Of a stretch of 64,000 nucleotides of DNA, positions 39,048-48,706 are shown piece by piece. The DNA comes from Shewanella maritima (GTDB lineage: Bacteria; Pseudomonadota; Gammaproteobacteria; Enterobacterales; Shewanellaceae). Numbering within the stretch: position 1 is the first letter of the stretch; every line of letters starts with the position of its first letter. The notes under the pieces were generated by a model, which had not been told where the DNA came from, did not search any database, and was given only the letters and a program-made list of their open reading frames with translations. Location of the stretch: the NCBI RefSeq assembly GCF_004295345.1, contig NZ_CP036200.1:1736001-1800000 (forward strand), read 5' to 3'. The position numbers and the translations under genes were made by a program.

Positions 39048-40214
39048 ATGACCAAGCGCAACTCACTAGGTTTAACGATTAGCTCACTGCTAATGATTAT
39101 GACCACTTCAGCTCAGGCTAGCCTCGCACTTGATGTAGAAGAGCAGCGTGTTCCACAAGCAACTAAGCTTATTCCACAAGTCGTTGAACGCTATCAATCA
39201 AATAATCAGTCTCTCGAAGGTTTATTAAGCCGATCAACTGACGAGTTAAAAGTCACTCAGGATATTGCTGTGCAAGGTCAGCTGTTGTGGCAAAAAGCGG
39301 TTAAAGATGTGCAATCAGGCTTAGACGATGACCGCCCACTCTATTGGACGCGCCTGCAAATGCGCAGCGCACTTAAACAAAACTCGGCGGGCTTTAATAT
39401 TGTACCTTGGCAGCGACAGATTTTAGTTAATGCGGTAGAGAAAGCATCACGCGGCTTTAGCGATATTAACTTTAAAGAAGACACCCAAATCAAAATCTTG
39501 CTAACCGGCTTCGACCCATTCTTTTTAGATAGAGACATAGGCCAAAGCAATCCATCAGGGCTAACCGCTCTTGCACTTGATGGTTACACCTTCAATGTGA
39601 ATGGTAAGCAAGCGCAAGTTGAAACTGTGATGATCCCTGTGCGTTTTGCTGATTTTGACGATGGCATTATCGAATCATTGTTAACGCCGTTTTTCCGTAA
39701 TCGTAATATCGACATGGTCGTTACTGTCAGTATGGGACGTGATGACTTTGACTTAGAGCGCTTTCCTGGCCGTAACCGCAGCGCAGCCGCACCAGATAAT
39801 CTGAATGTGTTAACCGGTGCCAGCAAGCAAACACCAATGCCACCACTATTTAATGGCGGCACTTTGAATGGCCCAGAGTTTATAGAGTTCTCTCTACCAG
39901 TTGCTGCGATGCAAGCGGTAAAAGGTAATTGGGCGGTGAATGATAATCATCAAGTCACCACCACATCAGGTGGTCAGTTTGACGCGAAATCAATTCACTC
40001 ACTACAAAACGCAACTTCGGTTGAAGGCTCCGGCGGCGGTTACCTTTCCAATGAAATCTCTTACCGCAGCTTATTACTACGTAGCCAGTTCGACTTTGAC
40101 ATCCCAGTCGGTCACATCCACACCCCTAGAGTAAAAGGTCACGATTCACAAGTGGAAGGCGACATAGTTGAGCAAGTCCGCGCCATGGTCGGCGCAGCGG
40201 CGAGCACGCTTTAG
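39048..40214 (+). CDS. Secreted pyroglutamyl-peptidase-I-like protein, catalytic Cys replaced by Ser
   Basis: 388 residues with a signal peptide (to about residue 24) and a roughly 120-residue N-terminal extension of unknown fold. From residue 148 it follows the C15 peptidase pattern: LLTGFDPFF...NPSGLTALALDG, a glutamate in DLERFPGRNR (237) and a histidine in GHIHTPR (358). Where C15 enzymes have the nucleophile in a V-C-N context, this protein has GYLSNEISYR with Ser334. It may be inactive, work as a serine enzyme, or have another role. AAGGAATA precedes the ATG and a terminator follows. Confidence 0.7.
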   Translation: MTKRNSLGLTISSLLMIMTTSAQASLALDVEEQRVPQATKLIPQVVERYQSNNQSLEGLLSRSTDELKVTQDIAVQGQLLWQKAVKDVQSGLDDDRPLYWTRLQMRSALKQNSAGFNIVPWQRQILVNAVEKASRGFSDINFKEDTQIKILLTGFDPFFLDRDIGQSNPSGLTALALDGYTFNVNGKQAQVETVMIPVRFADFDDGIIESLLTPFFRNRNIDMVVTVSMGRDDFDLERFPGRNRSAAAPDNLNVLTGASKQTPMPPLFNGGTLNGPEFIEFSLPVAAMQAVKGNWAVNDNHQVTTTSGGQFDAKSIHSLQNATSVEGSGGGYLSNEISYRSLLLRSQFDFDIPVGHIHTPRVKGHDSQVEGDIVEQVRAMVGAAASTL

Positions 40215-40238
40215 TACTGAGTATTCAAGCCAAATATC

Positions 40239-40276
40239 AAAAGGCGTGAGTCACACAGACTCGCGCCTTTTGTTTT
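40239..40276 (+). terminator. Terminator of the pyroglutamyl-peptidase-like gene
   Basis: AAAAGGCGTGAGTC pairs with GACTCGCGCCTTTT, followed by GTTTT. Confidence 0.82.
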
Positions 40277-40437
40277 CTCAAGCACACCGCTTTGGTCTAT
40301 CCAAATACTGACTCACACAGCTAGTTACTTTCACTACGAGTTACTTGTACTGACTAGTTACTTGCACTCGCTTGGCAAAACACGCACCATATACCCTGTG
40401 TCATCTCAACCTGCCAAGTCTAACGTAAACTGCATTA

Positions 40438-40938
40438 ATGCCGACTCATTTAACTGCCCAACAAATCCAGCAAGTTCACAGCAAACTTGAGGCGGATTAC
40501 CAAAAAGCCGATGCGTATTTTAATCAACAGTTTCCGCGACCTGAGCTTGCACTCACCTTACGCGGAAAAAGTGCTGGCACCGCGCATCTGCAATTAAACA
40601 AGATTCGCCTCAACCCTGTGCTGCTCAAAGAAAATTTCGACGCTTTTATCGAGCATGTTATTCCCCATGAGGTGAGCCACTTATTGGCATATCAACTATA
40701 CGGCAAGGTGCGACCGCACGGGCGAGAATGGCAGAGCATTATGCTCAAGGTGTTTGGCCAACAACCATCGACGACACATCAGCTCGATATCCGCTCAGTA
40801 CAAGGGAAGATGTTTAATTACCAATGTGGCTGCGGTGTGGTGCCACTAACAATAAGGCGTCATAACAAAGTCGTTCGCGGTGAAACTAAGTATCGCTGTC
40901 GCCGCTGCAGTGAAACCTTGGCAATATCAGACAACTAA
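40438..40938 (+). CDS. sprT: SprT-like zinc metalloprotease
   Basis: 166 residues, normal SprT length. The metalloprotease motif is HEVSH (77-81) within IPHEVSHLLAYQLYG, with a third ligand likely in RPHGREW. The C-terminus is a zinc ribbon (YQCGCG and YRCRRC). SprT relatives act on DNA-protein crosslinks in eukaryotes (Spartan); the bacterial role is not established. The gene precedes a MITE, as if the element had inserted just after its stop codon. Confidence 0.9.
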   Translation: MPTHLTAQQIQQVHSKLEADYQKADAYFNQQFPRPELALTLRGKSAGTAHLQLNKIRLNPVLLKENFDAFIEHVIPHEVSHLLAYQLYGKVRPHGREWQSIMLKVFGQQPSTTHQLDIRSVQGKMFNYQCGCGVVPLTIRRHNKVVRGETKYRCRRCSETLAISDN

Positions 40939-40939
40939 C

Positions 40940-41205
40940 TAGGGTCTGTTGACCTTTCAAGATTATTTTTGCAGCTGCTTGTTGGAAATTTATACAAGGC
41001 AACGACTTTGATGTGTGGTGATTCCACATGATAAGTCGTTAACGCAGTAGAAATGACAACAAGCGCTGCCTGAAAGGTTCGTTTAAAAGCACTTTACTCT
41101 TTGTTGTGAGCGAATTTGTGTAAGTGACTAGACATCATCGCTCACGCCGCGATTAAAGTGCTTTTAATTCGAACAAATTCTAATCAGCAAAGATCAACAG
41201 ACCCT
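40940..41205. mobile_element. MITE with TAGGGTCTGTTGA terminal inverted repeats (about 266 bp)
   Basis: The ends TAGGGTCTGTTGACCTTT (40940-40957) and the reverse-oriented TAGGGTCTGTTGATCTTT (41188-41205) match at 17 of 18 positions. The interior folds into two lobes. One is bounded by CCTTTCA/TGAAAGG (40953-40959 with 41071-41077) and contains GCTTGTTG/CAACAAGC. The other is bounded by TAAAAGCACTTTA/TAAAGTGCTTTTA (41084-41096 with 41154-41166) and contains GTGAGCGA/TCGCTCAC. No ORF encodes a transposase. It begins directly after the sprT stop codon. Confidence 0.82.
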
Positions 41206-41338
41206 AATTATTCTTTACCAACATCCTGACTAAAAGTGCAATTGAATAAAGCTTGATTGCATCAGTTATCGCTATCTTTTACCATCTGCCACAAAGACTG
41301 GCTCAGCCAGCTAACAACCTTTAAGAAGTAGGTTTATC

Positions 41339-42082
41339 GTGCGCACAATCAAGATTATTGGGTTAATGTCTTTACTGGCATTAACTGCTACTGCATTCAG
41401 CTCAAGCACCTTTGCAGCTAAAACAAAACAGCCGAAACACCCAACGAGTTTTAATCAAGCCAAAAAAGCGATTAAGAAAATCTATCAGCAACTGCCACTG
41501 ACTAGCTTTTACTGCGGCTGTGACATCCAAATCAATGGCAAGCTATGGCAACCAGATTTGCAAAGCTGTGGTTATCAGGTACGTAAGCAAAATGTTCGGG
41601 CTAACCGCATCGAATGGGAGCATGTTGTGCCGGCCTGGGAGATGGGGCATCAACGCCAATGCTGGCAAGAGGGCGGTCGCAAAAACTGTGGTAAAACTGA
41701 TAAGCAGTTTAAAAAGATGGAGTCAGATCTGCACAACCTGGTGCCAGCAATTGGCGAAGTGAATGGCGATCGCAGCAATTACCGCTTTAGCGAGTGGAAT
41801 GGCAAACCTCATCAATATGGTCAATGCCAAATGTTAGTCGACTTTAAAGGCCGCAAAGCACAGCCGCCAAAACCATCGCGTGGCGCAATTGCCCGTACCT
41901 ATTTTTACATGCAGCAAAGCTATAATTTTAAGCTCAGTAAATCACAAAGACAGTTATTTAATGCCTGGGATAAAATGCATCCAGTTGACGAGGCGGAGTG
42001 TCAGCGCGACCGCTTAATTGCACAAAGCCAGGGGAATCATAATGAATTTGTCTTCAAACAATGCCAAAATCTAGGTTTGTAA
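41339..42082 (+). CDS. endA: Endonuclease I (periplasmic DNase)
   Basis: 247 residues starting at GTG. A signal peptide covers about the first 27 residues. [14 protein letters not shown] (about 91-104) and [20 protein letters not shown] contain the beta-beta-alpha-metal active site (H of EHVVP, N of VNGDRSN). Eight cysteines can form disulfides, as in the family. It degrades double-stranded DNA in the periplasm, for nutrient use or defence. It starts the plus-strand run endA-rsmE-gshB-phosphatase. Confidence 0.93.
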   Translation: MRTIKIIGLMSLLALTATAFSSSTFAAKTKQPKHPTSFNQAKKAIKKIYQQLPLTSFYCGCDIQINGKLWQPDLQSCGYQVRKQNVRANRIEWEHVVPAWEMGHQRQCWQEGGRKNCGKTDKQFKKMESDLHNLVPAIGEVNGDRSNYRFSEWNGKPHQYGQCQMLVDFKGRKAQPPKPSRGAIARTYFYMQQSYNFKLSKSQRQLFNAWDKMHPVDEAECQRDRLIAQSQGNHNEFVFKQCQNLGL

Positions 42083-42113
42083 ACTGTTTCGCCCGCGTAC
42101 AAGGTAATCACTA

Positions 42114-42854
42114 ATGAGAGTCCCAAGAATCTACCAACCGAATCAATCAATTAGCCAAGGAGCTACAATAGCGCTAGATGATGACGGTGTAGCCCACATT
42201 GGTCGCGTGCTGCGAATGGGCGAAGGTGAGCAGTTAAAGCTTTTCAATGGCGACGGCAATGACTATTTAGCCGAGATCATCCAAGCGAGTAAGAAATCGG
42301 TCACTATATCGGTCCTAGAATGTGAAGCCGTCACCAATGAGTCACCATTGAATATTCATCTTGGGCAGGTGATCTCAAGAGGCGATCGCATGGACTTTAC
42401 CATTCAAAAGTCAGTGGAGCTTGGTGTCAGTACCATTACGCCATTATTTTCTGATCGCTGCGGCGTCAAGCTAACGGGTGAGCGTTTAACCAAGAAGATC
42501 GCTCAATGGCAAAAAATTGTTATTAGCGCTTGTGAACAATCTGGTCGCAGTGTGGTACCAGTCGTGCGCCCAGCAATGCAGTTACATGTCTGGTGTGGCG
42601 AGCAAAGCGATGCCATTAAACTCAATCTGCACCCAAGGGCAAAGCATGGTATTAATGGCTTAACTCTCAACAAAGACAATAAGCGCGTGCGTTTATTAAT
42701 TGGCCCAGAAGGCGGTTTATCGGCAGAAGAAATTGCCATGACGGAGCAATATCAATTTACCGACGTATTGCTTGGCCCACGTGTGCTGCGCACCGAAACC
42801 GCATCACTTACAGCCATTACCGCACTACAAGTTAACTTTGGTGACATCGGCTAA
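42114..42854 (+). CDS. rsmE: 16S rRNA m3U1498 methyltransferase
   Basis: 246 residues. The N-terminal PUA-like domain (MRVPRIYQ...[11 protein letters not shown]) is followed by a SPOUT methyltransferase with the trefoil-knot motifs [14 protein letters not shown] and [16 protein letters not shown]. It methylates U1498 of 16S rRNA using S-adenosylmethionine. It lies 31 bases after endA and 48 bases before gshB, a common gammaproteobacterial order. Confidence 0.95.
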   Translation: MRVPRIYQPNQSISQGATIALDDDGVAHIGRVLRMGEGEQLKLFNGDGNDYLAEIIQASKKSVTISVLECEAVTNESPLNIHLGQVISRGDRMDFTIQKSVELGVSTITPLFSDRCGVKLTGERLTKKIAQWQKIVISACEQSGRSVVPVVRPAMQLHVWCGEQSDAIKLNLHPRAKHGINGLTLNKDNKRVRLLIGPEGGLSAEEIAMTEQYQFTDVLLGPRVLRTETASLTAITALQVNFGDIG

Positions 42855-42902
42855 ACCGGCAGCATTCACATTACAGAATTCAACTCATATAAGGACAACA
42901 AC

Positions 42903-43853
42903 ATGATTAAGCTTGGCATAGTGATGGATCCCATCAGCGACATTAATATCAAAAAGGACTCGAGCTTTGCCATGCTATTGGCTGCGCAGGCGCGCGGCTA
43001 TCAGTTGTTTTATATGGAAATGGCAGACTTAGCCATGGTAAATGGGGTGGCAATGGCTAACATGCGCCCACTGAAGGTAGAAAACGATGCCGACAAATGG
43101 TTTGAGCTAGGCGAGTCAGTTGATACACCTATTGCAGATCTAGACGTGGTTTTAATGCGCAAAGACCCGCCGTTTGATACCGAGTTTATCTACGCCACTT
43201 ACATGCTAGAGCGTGCTGAAGAAGCCGGCACGCTTATCGTCAACAAGCCACAAAGCCTGCGCGATGCTAACGAAAAGCTGTTTACTGCTTGGTTTAGTGA
43301 GTTCACTCCAGAGACGATTGTGACCCGCGACGAGCAGCGCATTCGTGCTTTCCACCAGCAAAAAGGCGACATCATCTTAAAGCCACTTGATGGCATGGGC
43401 GGCGCATCTATCTTCCGCGTGAAAGAAAAAGATCCGAACCTTGGAGTGATCATCGAAACCCTCACCGCCCATGGCAACCAATACGCAATGGCGCAAGCAT
43501 TCATTCCAGATATTACCTCTGGTGATAAGCGTATTCTGGTTGTCGATGGCGAGCCTGTACCCTACTCGCTTGCACGCATCCCAATGAAAGGTGAAACCCG
43601 TGGTAACCTCGCGGCCGGTGGTAGCGGACTAGCTCAGCCACTATCTGAATCAGACTGGCACATTGCCCGTACCATTGGCCCTGAGCTTAAAAAGCGCGGC
43701 CTTATCTTTGTTGGCCTTGATGTAATTGGCGATAAGCTCACTGAAATTAATGTGACTAGCCCTACTTGTATTAGAGAAATTGAAGCAGCCTTTGATGTTG
43801 ATATCACAGGTATGTTGATGGATGCCATTGAAGCAAGAGTTAACCAAGGTTAA
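42903..43853 (+). CDS. gshB: Glutathione synthetase
   Basis: 316 residues, matching E. coli GshB. The N-terminal MIKLGIVMDPISDINIKKDS is diagnostic. The ATP-grasp domain contains ILKPLDGMGGASIFRV (about 159-174) and INVTSPTCIREIE with the metal-binding N near 283. It joins gamma-glutamylcysteine and glycine using ATP. AAGGACAAC gives a good ribosome site. Confidence 0.97.
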   Translation: MIKLGIVMDPISDINIKKDSSFAMLLAAQARGYQLFYMEMADLAMVNGVAMANMRPLKVENDADKWFELGESVDTPIADLDVVLMRKDPPFDTEFIYATYMLERAEEAGTLIVNKPQSLRDANEKLFTAWFSEFTPETIVTRDEQRIRAFHQQKGDIILKPLDGMGGASIFRVKEKDPNLGVIIETLTAHGNQYAMAQAFIPDITSGDKRILVVDGEPVPYSLARIPMKGETRGNLAAGGSGLAQPLSESDWHIARTIGPELKKRGLIFVGLDVIGDKLTEINVTSPTCIREIEAAFDVDITGMLMDAIEARVNQG

Positions 43854-43872
43854 CCATAAGGACTCAAATTAG

Positions 43873-45216
43873 ATGCGTTTTTTAACCCTAGTTAGCCTTG
43901 GCTTGTCTGCCATTATTAGCTTTGGCGCAGTTGCTAACGAACTAACCTCGTTAGCTCCGCAGCACCAAACGGGCACAAGTCAAACTGTGCCTGCCGTGCC
44001 AAAGAATATGGTGATTATGATTGGCGATGGCATGGGGCCAGCTTACACCACAGCTTATCGCTACTTTAAAGACAACCCAAATACCCAAGAGATAGAGCAA
44101 ACTGTGTTTGATCGTTTACTTGTAGGGATGTCATCGACTTATCCAGCTCGCAGCAGCGGTTATGTCACCGACAGTGCCGCCTCTGCTACAGCACTCGCAA
44201 CTGGCTATAAAACCTATAATGGTGCTATTTCAGTTGATGAGCAAAAACAGCCTATTCCTACCCTTTTTGAGCTTGCTAGGGCGCGCGGTATGGCAACGGG
44301 TTTAGCTGTCACATCACAGGTGAATCATGCTACTCCAGCCGCTTTTATGGTGCACAACGAGCATCGTAAAAACTATGTAGAGATAGCCGAGGCTTACCTT
44401 GATACTGGTGCAGAAGTTATTCTAGGTGGTGGACAAAAGTACTTTTCTGAGGAGCTACTAGAAAAGTTCAAAGCAAAGGGTTATCAACACATCACCGAGT
44501 TTAGTCAGCTAGATGGCATAGACAAACCTAAAGTCTTAGGTCTATTCGATGAAGTGCAACTGCCATGGGTAATTGAAGATAAGCAAGGTCACAAGCTTCG
44601 TACCCTAACGCAAAAAGCATTGGATTTACTTTCTCAGCATGAGCAAGGTTTTGTCCTACTGATTGAAGGCAGTTTGATTGACTGGGCAGGCCACAGCAAC
44701 GATATCGCCAGCGCAATGCATGAGGTAGATGAGTTTGCCGCAGCGATGGAAGTGGTTGAGCAATATGTGCGCGAGCATCAAGACACCCTACTGGTAGCGA
44801 CAGCAGATCACAACACAGGTGGACTGTCGATTGCAGCAGGCAAAGACTATGCTTGGCATCCTGAATTTCTGCACCATGTCACTATGCCGCCATACATCCT
44901 TGCCGAAAAACTTGTTGAGCAAGACGAGTGGCAAAGCAGTTTAACTGCAGCGATCCCGGTTGAGTTTACTTCAGAGCAAATGGAGCTGATTGCCGACGCG
45001 CGAGCTCAAGGCGCTGAACCGCTCACTTATGCCTTGCAAACTGTTATTGACCAACACTCAAATACAGGCTGGACAACCGTTGGCCATACAGGATTGGACG
45101 TGCAGGTATTCGCCACAGGCCCAGGCGCGAGCTTGTTTAACGGCAGTCAGGACAACACAGACATCGCTAAAAAGATGATCAGCTTATTGCCGCAATTGCC
45201 TGCAAAGCAACAGTGA
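43873..45216 (+). CDS. Alkaline phosphatase (PhoA family), periplasmic
   Basis: 447 residues with a signal peptide (about 1-21). The metal ligand IGDGMG is at 51-56, and the nucleophile is Ser101 in VTDSAASATALATG. Further metal ligands are in VATADHNTGG and GHTGLD. The enzyme hydrolyses phosphomonoesters in the periplasm. The start has AAGGACTC upstream and follows gshB by 19 bases, so it may be co-transcribed with it. No Pho box was seen. The product differs enough from E. coli PhoA that I do not assign the symbol. Confidence 0.9.
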   Translation: MRFLTLVSLGLSAIISFGAVANELTSLAPQHQTGTSQTVPAVPKNMVIMIGDGMGPAYTTAYRYFKDNPNTQEIEQTVFDRLLVGMSSTYPARSSGYVTDSAASATALATGYKTYNGAISVDEQKQPIPTLFELARARGMATGLAVTSQVNHATPAAFMVHNEHRKNYVEIAEAYLDTGAEVILGGGQKYFSEELLEKFKAKGYQHITEFSQLDGIDKPKVLGLFDEVQLPWVIEDKQGHKLRTLTQKALDLLSQHEQGFVLLIEGSLIDWAGHSNDIASAMHEVDEFAAAMEVVEQYVREHQDTLLVATADHNTGGLSIAAGKDYAWHPEFLHHVTMPPYILAEKLVEQDEWQSSLTAAIPVEFTSEQMELIADARAQGAEPLTYALQTVIDQHSNTGWTTVGHTGLDVQVFATGPGASLFNGSQDNTDIAKKMISLLPQLPAKQQ

Positions 45217-45301
45217 GTTCAGGTTTACTGAATACTGTGGGGTTCTGTTATACTTGCCCTGCTAACGCGCTGCAAATAAGCGGCTAAATTATGCTATTAC
45301 A

Positions 45302-45333
45302 CAAAGAAGGCTGCGGCCTTCTTTTAGTTTTTC
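45302..45333 (+). terminator. Terminator between the alkaline phosphatase gene and rsmC
   Basis: AAAGAAGGC/GCCTTCTTT hairpin (CTGCGG centre) followed by TAGTTTTT. Confidence 0.8.
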
Positions 45334-45354
45334 ACCATCAATGAGCTAAACACT

Positions 45355-46389
45355 GTGCTATCAAACCCATCTCAAGTGCTAATTCGTAACCTAGACTATG
45401 TGGAAAACGACAATGTATTAGTGCTCAATCATGAAGCTGATGATCTCGCTAAACAATTACTAGAGAGTGCGGCCAGTGTCGCTAGCCTAGCGTTAGACTT
45501 TAACCACTATCTCAAGCTAAATGCCACCAAAGCTGACAAACTTGAGTGCCACTTTGGTCATCAGCTGCCACAAGAGTTAAGTGATAAACAGTTTGATACT
45601 GTTATCGTCTATTTCCCAAAAGCCAAAGCGCTGTCAGGATATCTGCTTCAACTTGCCGCTCAGCACTTAAAAGCGCAAGGGCAGTTGTTGGTTGTCGGCG
45701 AAAATAAAGGTGGCATTAAGTCATTACCTAAACTTGCGCCTGATTACTTTTCCAAGCCGATTAAACGCGACAATGCTCGCCATTGCTTGTTGTTTAGTTC
45801 AATTCTCACAGCGCCCGCTACCAAGCTAAACATTGCCGACTGGACAAGCCAGTATCAACTTGCCACTCCTCAGGGAGAGCTGACTATTTGCAATACCGTT
45901 GGCACATTTAGCGACAAGAAACTTGATGCTGGCACGGAATTATTACTGGCGCACTTACCTAAGCTACACGGCAAAGTACTCGATTTTGGCTGCGGTGCAG
46001 GTGTGATAAGTGCCGCGCTACTCAAGTCACAACCTGAGCTACAAATTGACTGTATTGATATCAACGCCATGGCGCTGCTATCTTGTAAGCTCACCTTGGA
46101 AGCCAATGGCATGAGCGCCAATGTTTATCCATCCGATGGCTTTACCCATATCAAGGCTAAGTTTGATGGCATTATTTCAAACCCACCGTTTCATGATGGA
46201 CTAAACGCCACAACTGACATTGCTAAAGATTTCGTCAAACGCAGTGCTTTGCAGCTTAACACTGGTGGATATTGGCAAATCGTTGCTAACCGTCACTTAC
46301 CGTATGCAGATACTATCGCTCACTATTTTGGACAGTTCGATGTGCCTGCTGAGAACAACAAATACAAACTGTACACCTGCCACAAATAA
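45355..46389 (+). CDS. rsmC: 16S rRNA m2G1207 methyltransferase
   Basis: 344 residues starting at GTG. Two methyltransferase-like halves: the N-terminal one lacks the cofactor motif and the C-terminal one has [14 protein letters not shown] (about 205-218) and the catalytic NPPFHDG (about 276-282). RsmC methylates the exocyclic amine of G1207 in 16S rRNA. It sits alone with a terminator before it and a 12-bp inverted repeat after it. Confidence 0.93.
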   Translation: MLSNPSQVLIRNLDYVENDNVLVLNHEADDLAKQLLESAASVASLALDFNHYLKLNATKADKLECHFGHQLPQELSDKQFDTVIVYFPKAKALSGYLLQLAAQHLKAQGQLLVVGENKGGIKSLPKLAPDYFSKPIKRDNARHCLLFSSILTAPATKLNIADWTSQYQLATPQGELTICNTVGTFSDKKLDAGTELLLAHLPKLHGKVLDFGCGAGVISAALLKSQPELQIDCIDINAMALLSCKLTLEANGMSANVYPSDGFTHIKAKFDGIISNPPFHDGLNATTDIAKDFVKRSALQLNTGGYWQIVANRHLPYADTIAHYFGQFDVPAENNKYKLYTCHK

Positions 46390-46403
46390 GCCAAATTAAC
46401 CAG

Positions 46404-46445
46404 ATGAATCCTGTGAGATGCTGCATAAATATCCACAGGATTCAT
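46404..46445 (+). terminator. Long hairpin after rsmC
   Basis: ATGAATCCTGTG (46404-46415) pairs perfectly with CACAGGATTCAT (46434-46445). The T tract is weak, so it could be a terminator or another structure. Confidence 0.55.
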
Positions 46446-46593
46446 TTACTACACTACTGGCTAAACCCAAAAATATCCGCTAAATTGGTTGCCAACCTGA
46501 TTCTGTAACAGTCATGCAACGCGAAAGCCCAAGTCCGATGCTAGCGTGCAGCATTTATCACTAAAACAATAATTAAAATAATCAAAGGCAACC

Positions 46594-48260
46594 ATGTTAG
46601 AGACTACTGCTGTTAGTTTTAGTGGCGATAACACGCAAGTCGAACTTCGTCTTATCCCAAATACCCATGGCCCGGTTAGTGCTGAAGATATTGAGTCATT
46701 ACTTAAGCAACCCGACTTCGCTATGCTGTTTCCTATTGTGCCCGCTATTAATAAAGCCGTATCAGAGGTGAACGCACTTTGCGGTCAAGACAGTGGTGTT
46801 CACGAGCTGTTTTTTGTTATTGCAGAACGTAAAGACGGACAAGTTGCTATTGAAATTAGTGACGATCACATGCATGCAAACATGACGATTACCTCAGCGT
46901 GGGGGGGCAAGAAGTCAGCCTCCCCACTGTGCTCACTACTTTAAAAGCCAATAAAGTCAAAATGGGTTTAAGCAAACCTAAAATCATGTCTTTAATGAAG
47001 CAGCTTGAGGTATTACCGCCAGGAGAAACCTGCACAGCCGAAATCGCCCACGGTAAGCCAGCCGTTAATGGCGAGAACGCCTACCTGACCCGTAAAGTCC
47101 CACTCGCCCGCGAGCGACTATTACAGCCGCAAGAGCGCGAAGATGGCACTGTAGATATGCGTAATCTTGGCGCGATGATCACCGTAAAACCTAATGATGT
47201 GTTAATGGTGAAAACCCCTGCTACAGAGGGCACTGCTGGCTATAACATCCATGGGGATATTTTAAATCAGGTGCCAGGTAAAGATGTCGAACTCACCCCT
47301 GGTGAAGGAACTTGTTTACAGCCCAATAACCCCAATATCTTGATCGCAAGCAAAGCCGGCCAACCGGTAGAAAACCGCAAAGGAATGCAGGTTGACGATA
47401 CGCTCGAGATTAAAGAAGTTAACGTGCGCCACGGCCACGTTAACTTTAAAGGCAGCGTGCTGATCAAGGGCGACGTGCAAGAAGGTATGCAAGTAAAAGC
47501 CACTGGTGATGTCACAGTAATGGGATTTATCGATTCAGCTAGTATTGAGGCCGATGGTGATGTCATAGCCAGCAAGGGTGTGATTGGACGTCAAGCTGGC
47601 GAAGGAAAATTTACCACAAGCATCAAAGCTAAAGGACAAATCTGCGCCCAATTTGTGCAGTACTCACACCTTGAAGCTGATGGTGACATCCTGGTTACTA
47701 AGCAATTACTGCACAGTCATAGCATCAGCAAACAAACCATCACAGTTAGCGACCCCACTAAGCGCCGCGGCGATCTGGTCGGCGGCAGAGCTGAAGCGGC
47801 TAAAGGCATACGTGCCGTCGTATTTGGTGCCACAGCTGGCACTAAAACTGAACTTTATTGCGCCATGGATCAAAGCACGCTGAAAACTCATTTAAAAGAG
47901 CTCGATGAAAGCGTGAAAGCACTAGTCGTTGCAAGGCTTGATATTGAAGCCAGACTGCATAAGCTGCCACCTAAAAGTGAATGGCAAACCGATGCAGGCA
48001 TGATTGAGCAAGTAAAAATGATGCTAGAGCAGAAAAAGCTCATCACGGAAGAGCAGCATAAAGAAGAACTTGAACATCAAACGCTGTTGAATGAAGTCGA
48101 AGGTTATTACAAGAACTATTTTATTCAAGCTAATAAACATATTTATACCAATGTAGAAATCCATTTAGGGCAAGCGCAGCAACGCACTCAGCGTGAACAT
48201 GGCCCATGCGTGGTTCGAAACATCAACCAAGAGCTTAATTTCGATTACTCAACCAGCTAA
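46594..48260 (+). pseudogene. fapA: FapA/DUF342 family protein, frameshifted at a G7 tract
   Basis: The full gene would encode 555 residues. Frame 1 runs to 46944 and frame 2 from about 46899 to 48260. The switch is at seven Gs (46901-46907); eight Gs would restore TITSAWGGQEVSLPTVL. The second part has the DUF342 beta-helix repeats (VRHGHVNFKGSVLIKGDV, VKATGDVTVMGFID, LEADGDILVTK) and a C-terminal coiled coil (about 440-530). FapA-type proteins are DUF342 polymer-like proteins of unclear role, sometimes linked to flagella or cell surface; no flagellar genes are near. Sequence error or phase variation could both explain the tract. Confidence 0.82.
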
Positions 48261-48300
48261 ATCACTCGCTTGGTAAAATGACGCGAGCCCCCCAATACAC

Positions 48301-48332
48301 CAAGGCCAATCATCGATTGGCCTTTTTAATTT
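48301..48332 (+). terminator. Terminator of fapA
   Basis: AAGGCCAATC/GATTGGCCTT stem with an ATC loop, then TTTAATTTT. Confidence 0.88.
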
Positions 48333-48610
48333 TCAGCCCTAAGCCACCTACTTCAGTAGGTGGTTATCATCGAATAGGCTTTGCCTTTAAATTCCAGTGT
48401 TCTTCAGTTCTGACTACTTTAGTAATTAGCTTACGTAGCAATGACATTTAAAGCTCGCAGCAAGCACATCCTGTGGGCTCGACGAAAACATCCATGTTTT
48501 CAACGGCTTTAAATGTCATCGCAACTGTATGCTTCAACTTTAGCTGGTTAGGCTATGCCCCTTTTAGGGGGCTCACACAAAGCCACCTTCTTTAGAAGGT
48601 GGTAATTTAC
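48330..48610 (-). repeat. Composite hairpin repeat element, copy C (reverse orientation)
   Basis: Inverted copy of the 2715-2999 element, about 281 bp. Terminal hairpins CCACCTACT/AGTAGGTGG (about 48345-48364) and CCACCTTCT/AGAAGGTGG (about 48584-48603) flank the core at 48440-48519. On the minus strand the core has hairpin GAAAAC-ATGGAT-GTTTTC and CAC-AGGAT-GTG. It fills most of the 446-base gap between fapA and the M50 protease gene and runs antisense to both. Confidence 0.85.
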
Positions 48611-48706
48611 AGGCTAACACTTACAACCAACTTGATATTTATTGCGTATCGATGCGGTTCTGGCACAATTCGCCCTAAGTTATAAAAGGTAAACACAGTC
48701 AGTTTT

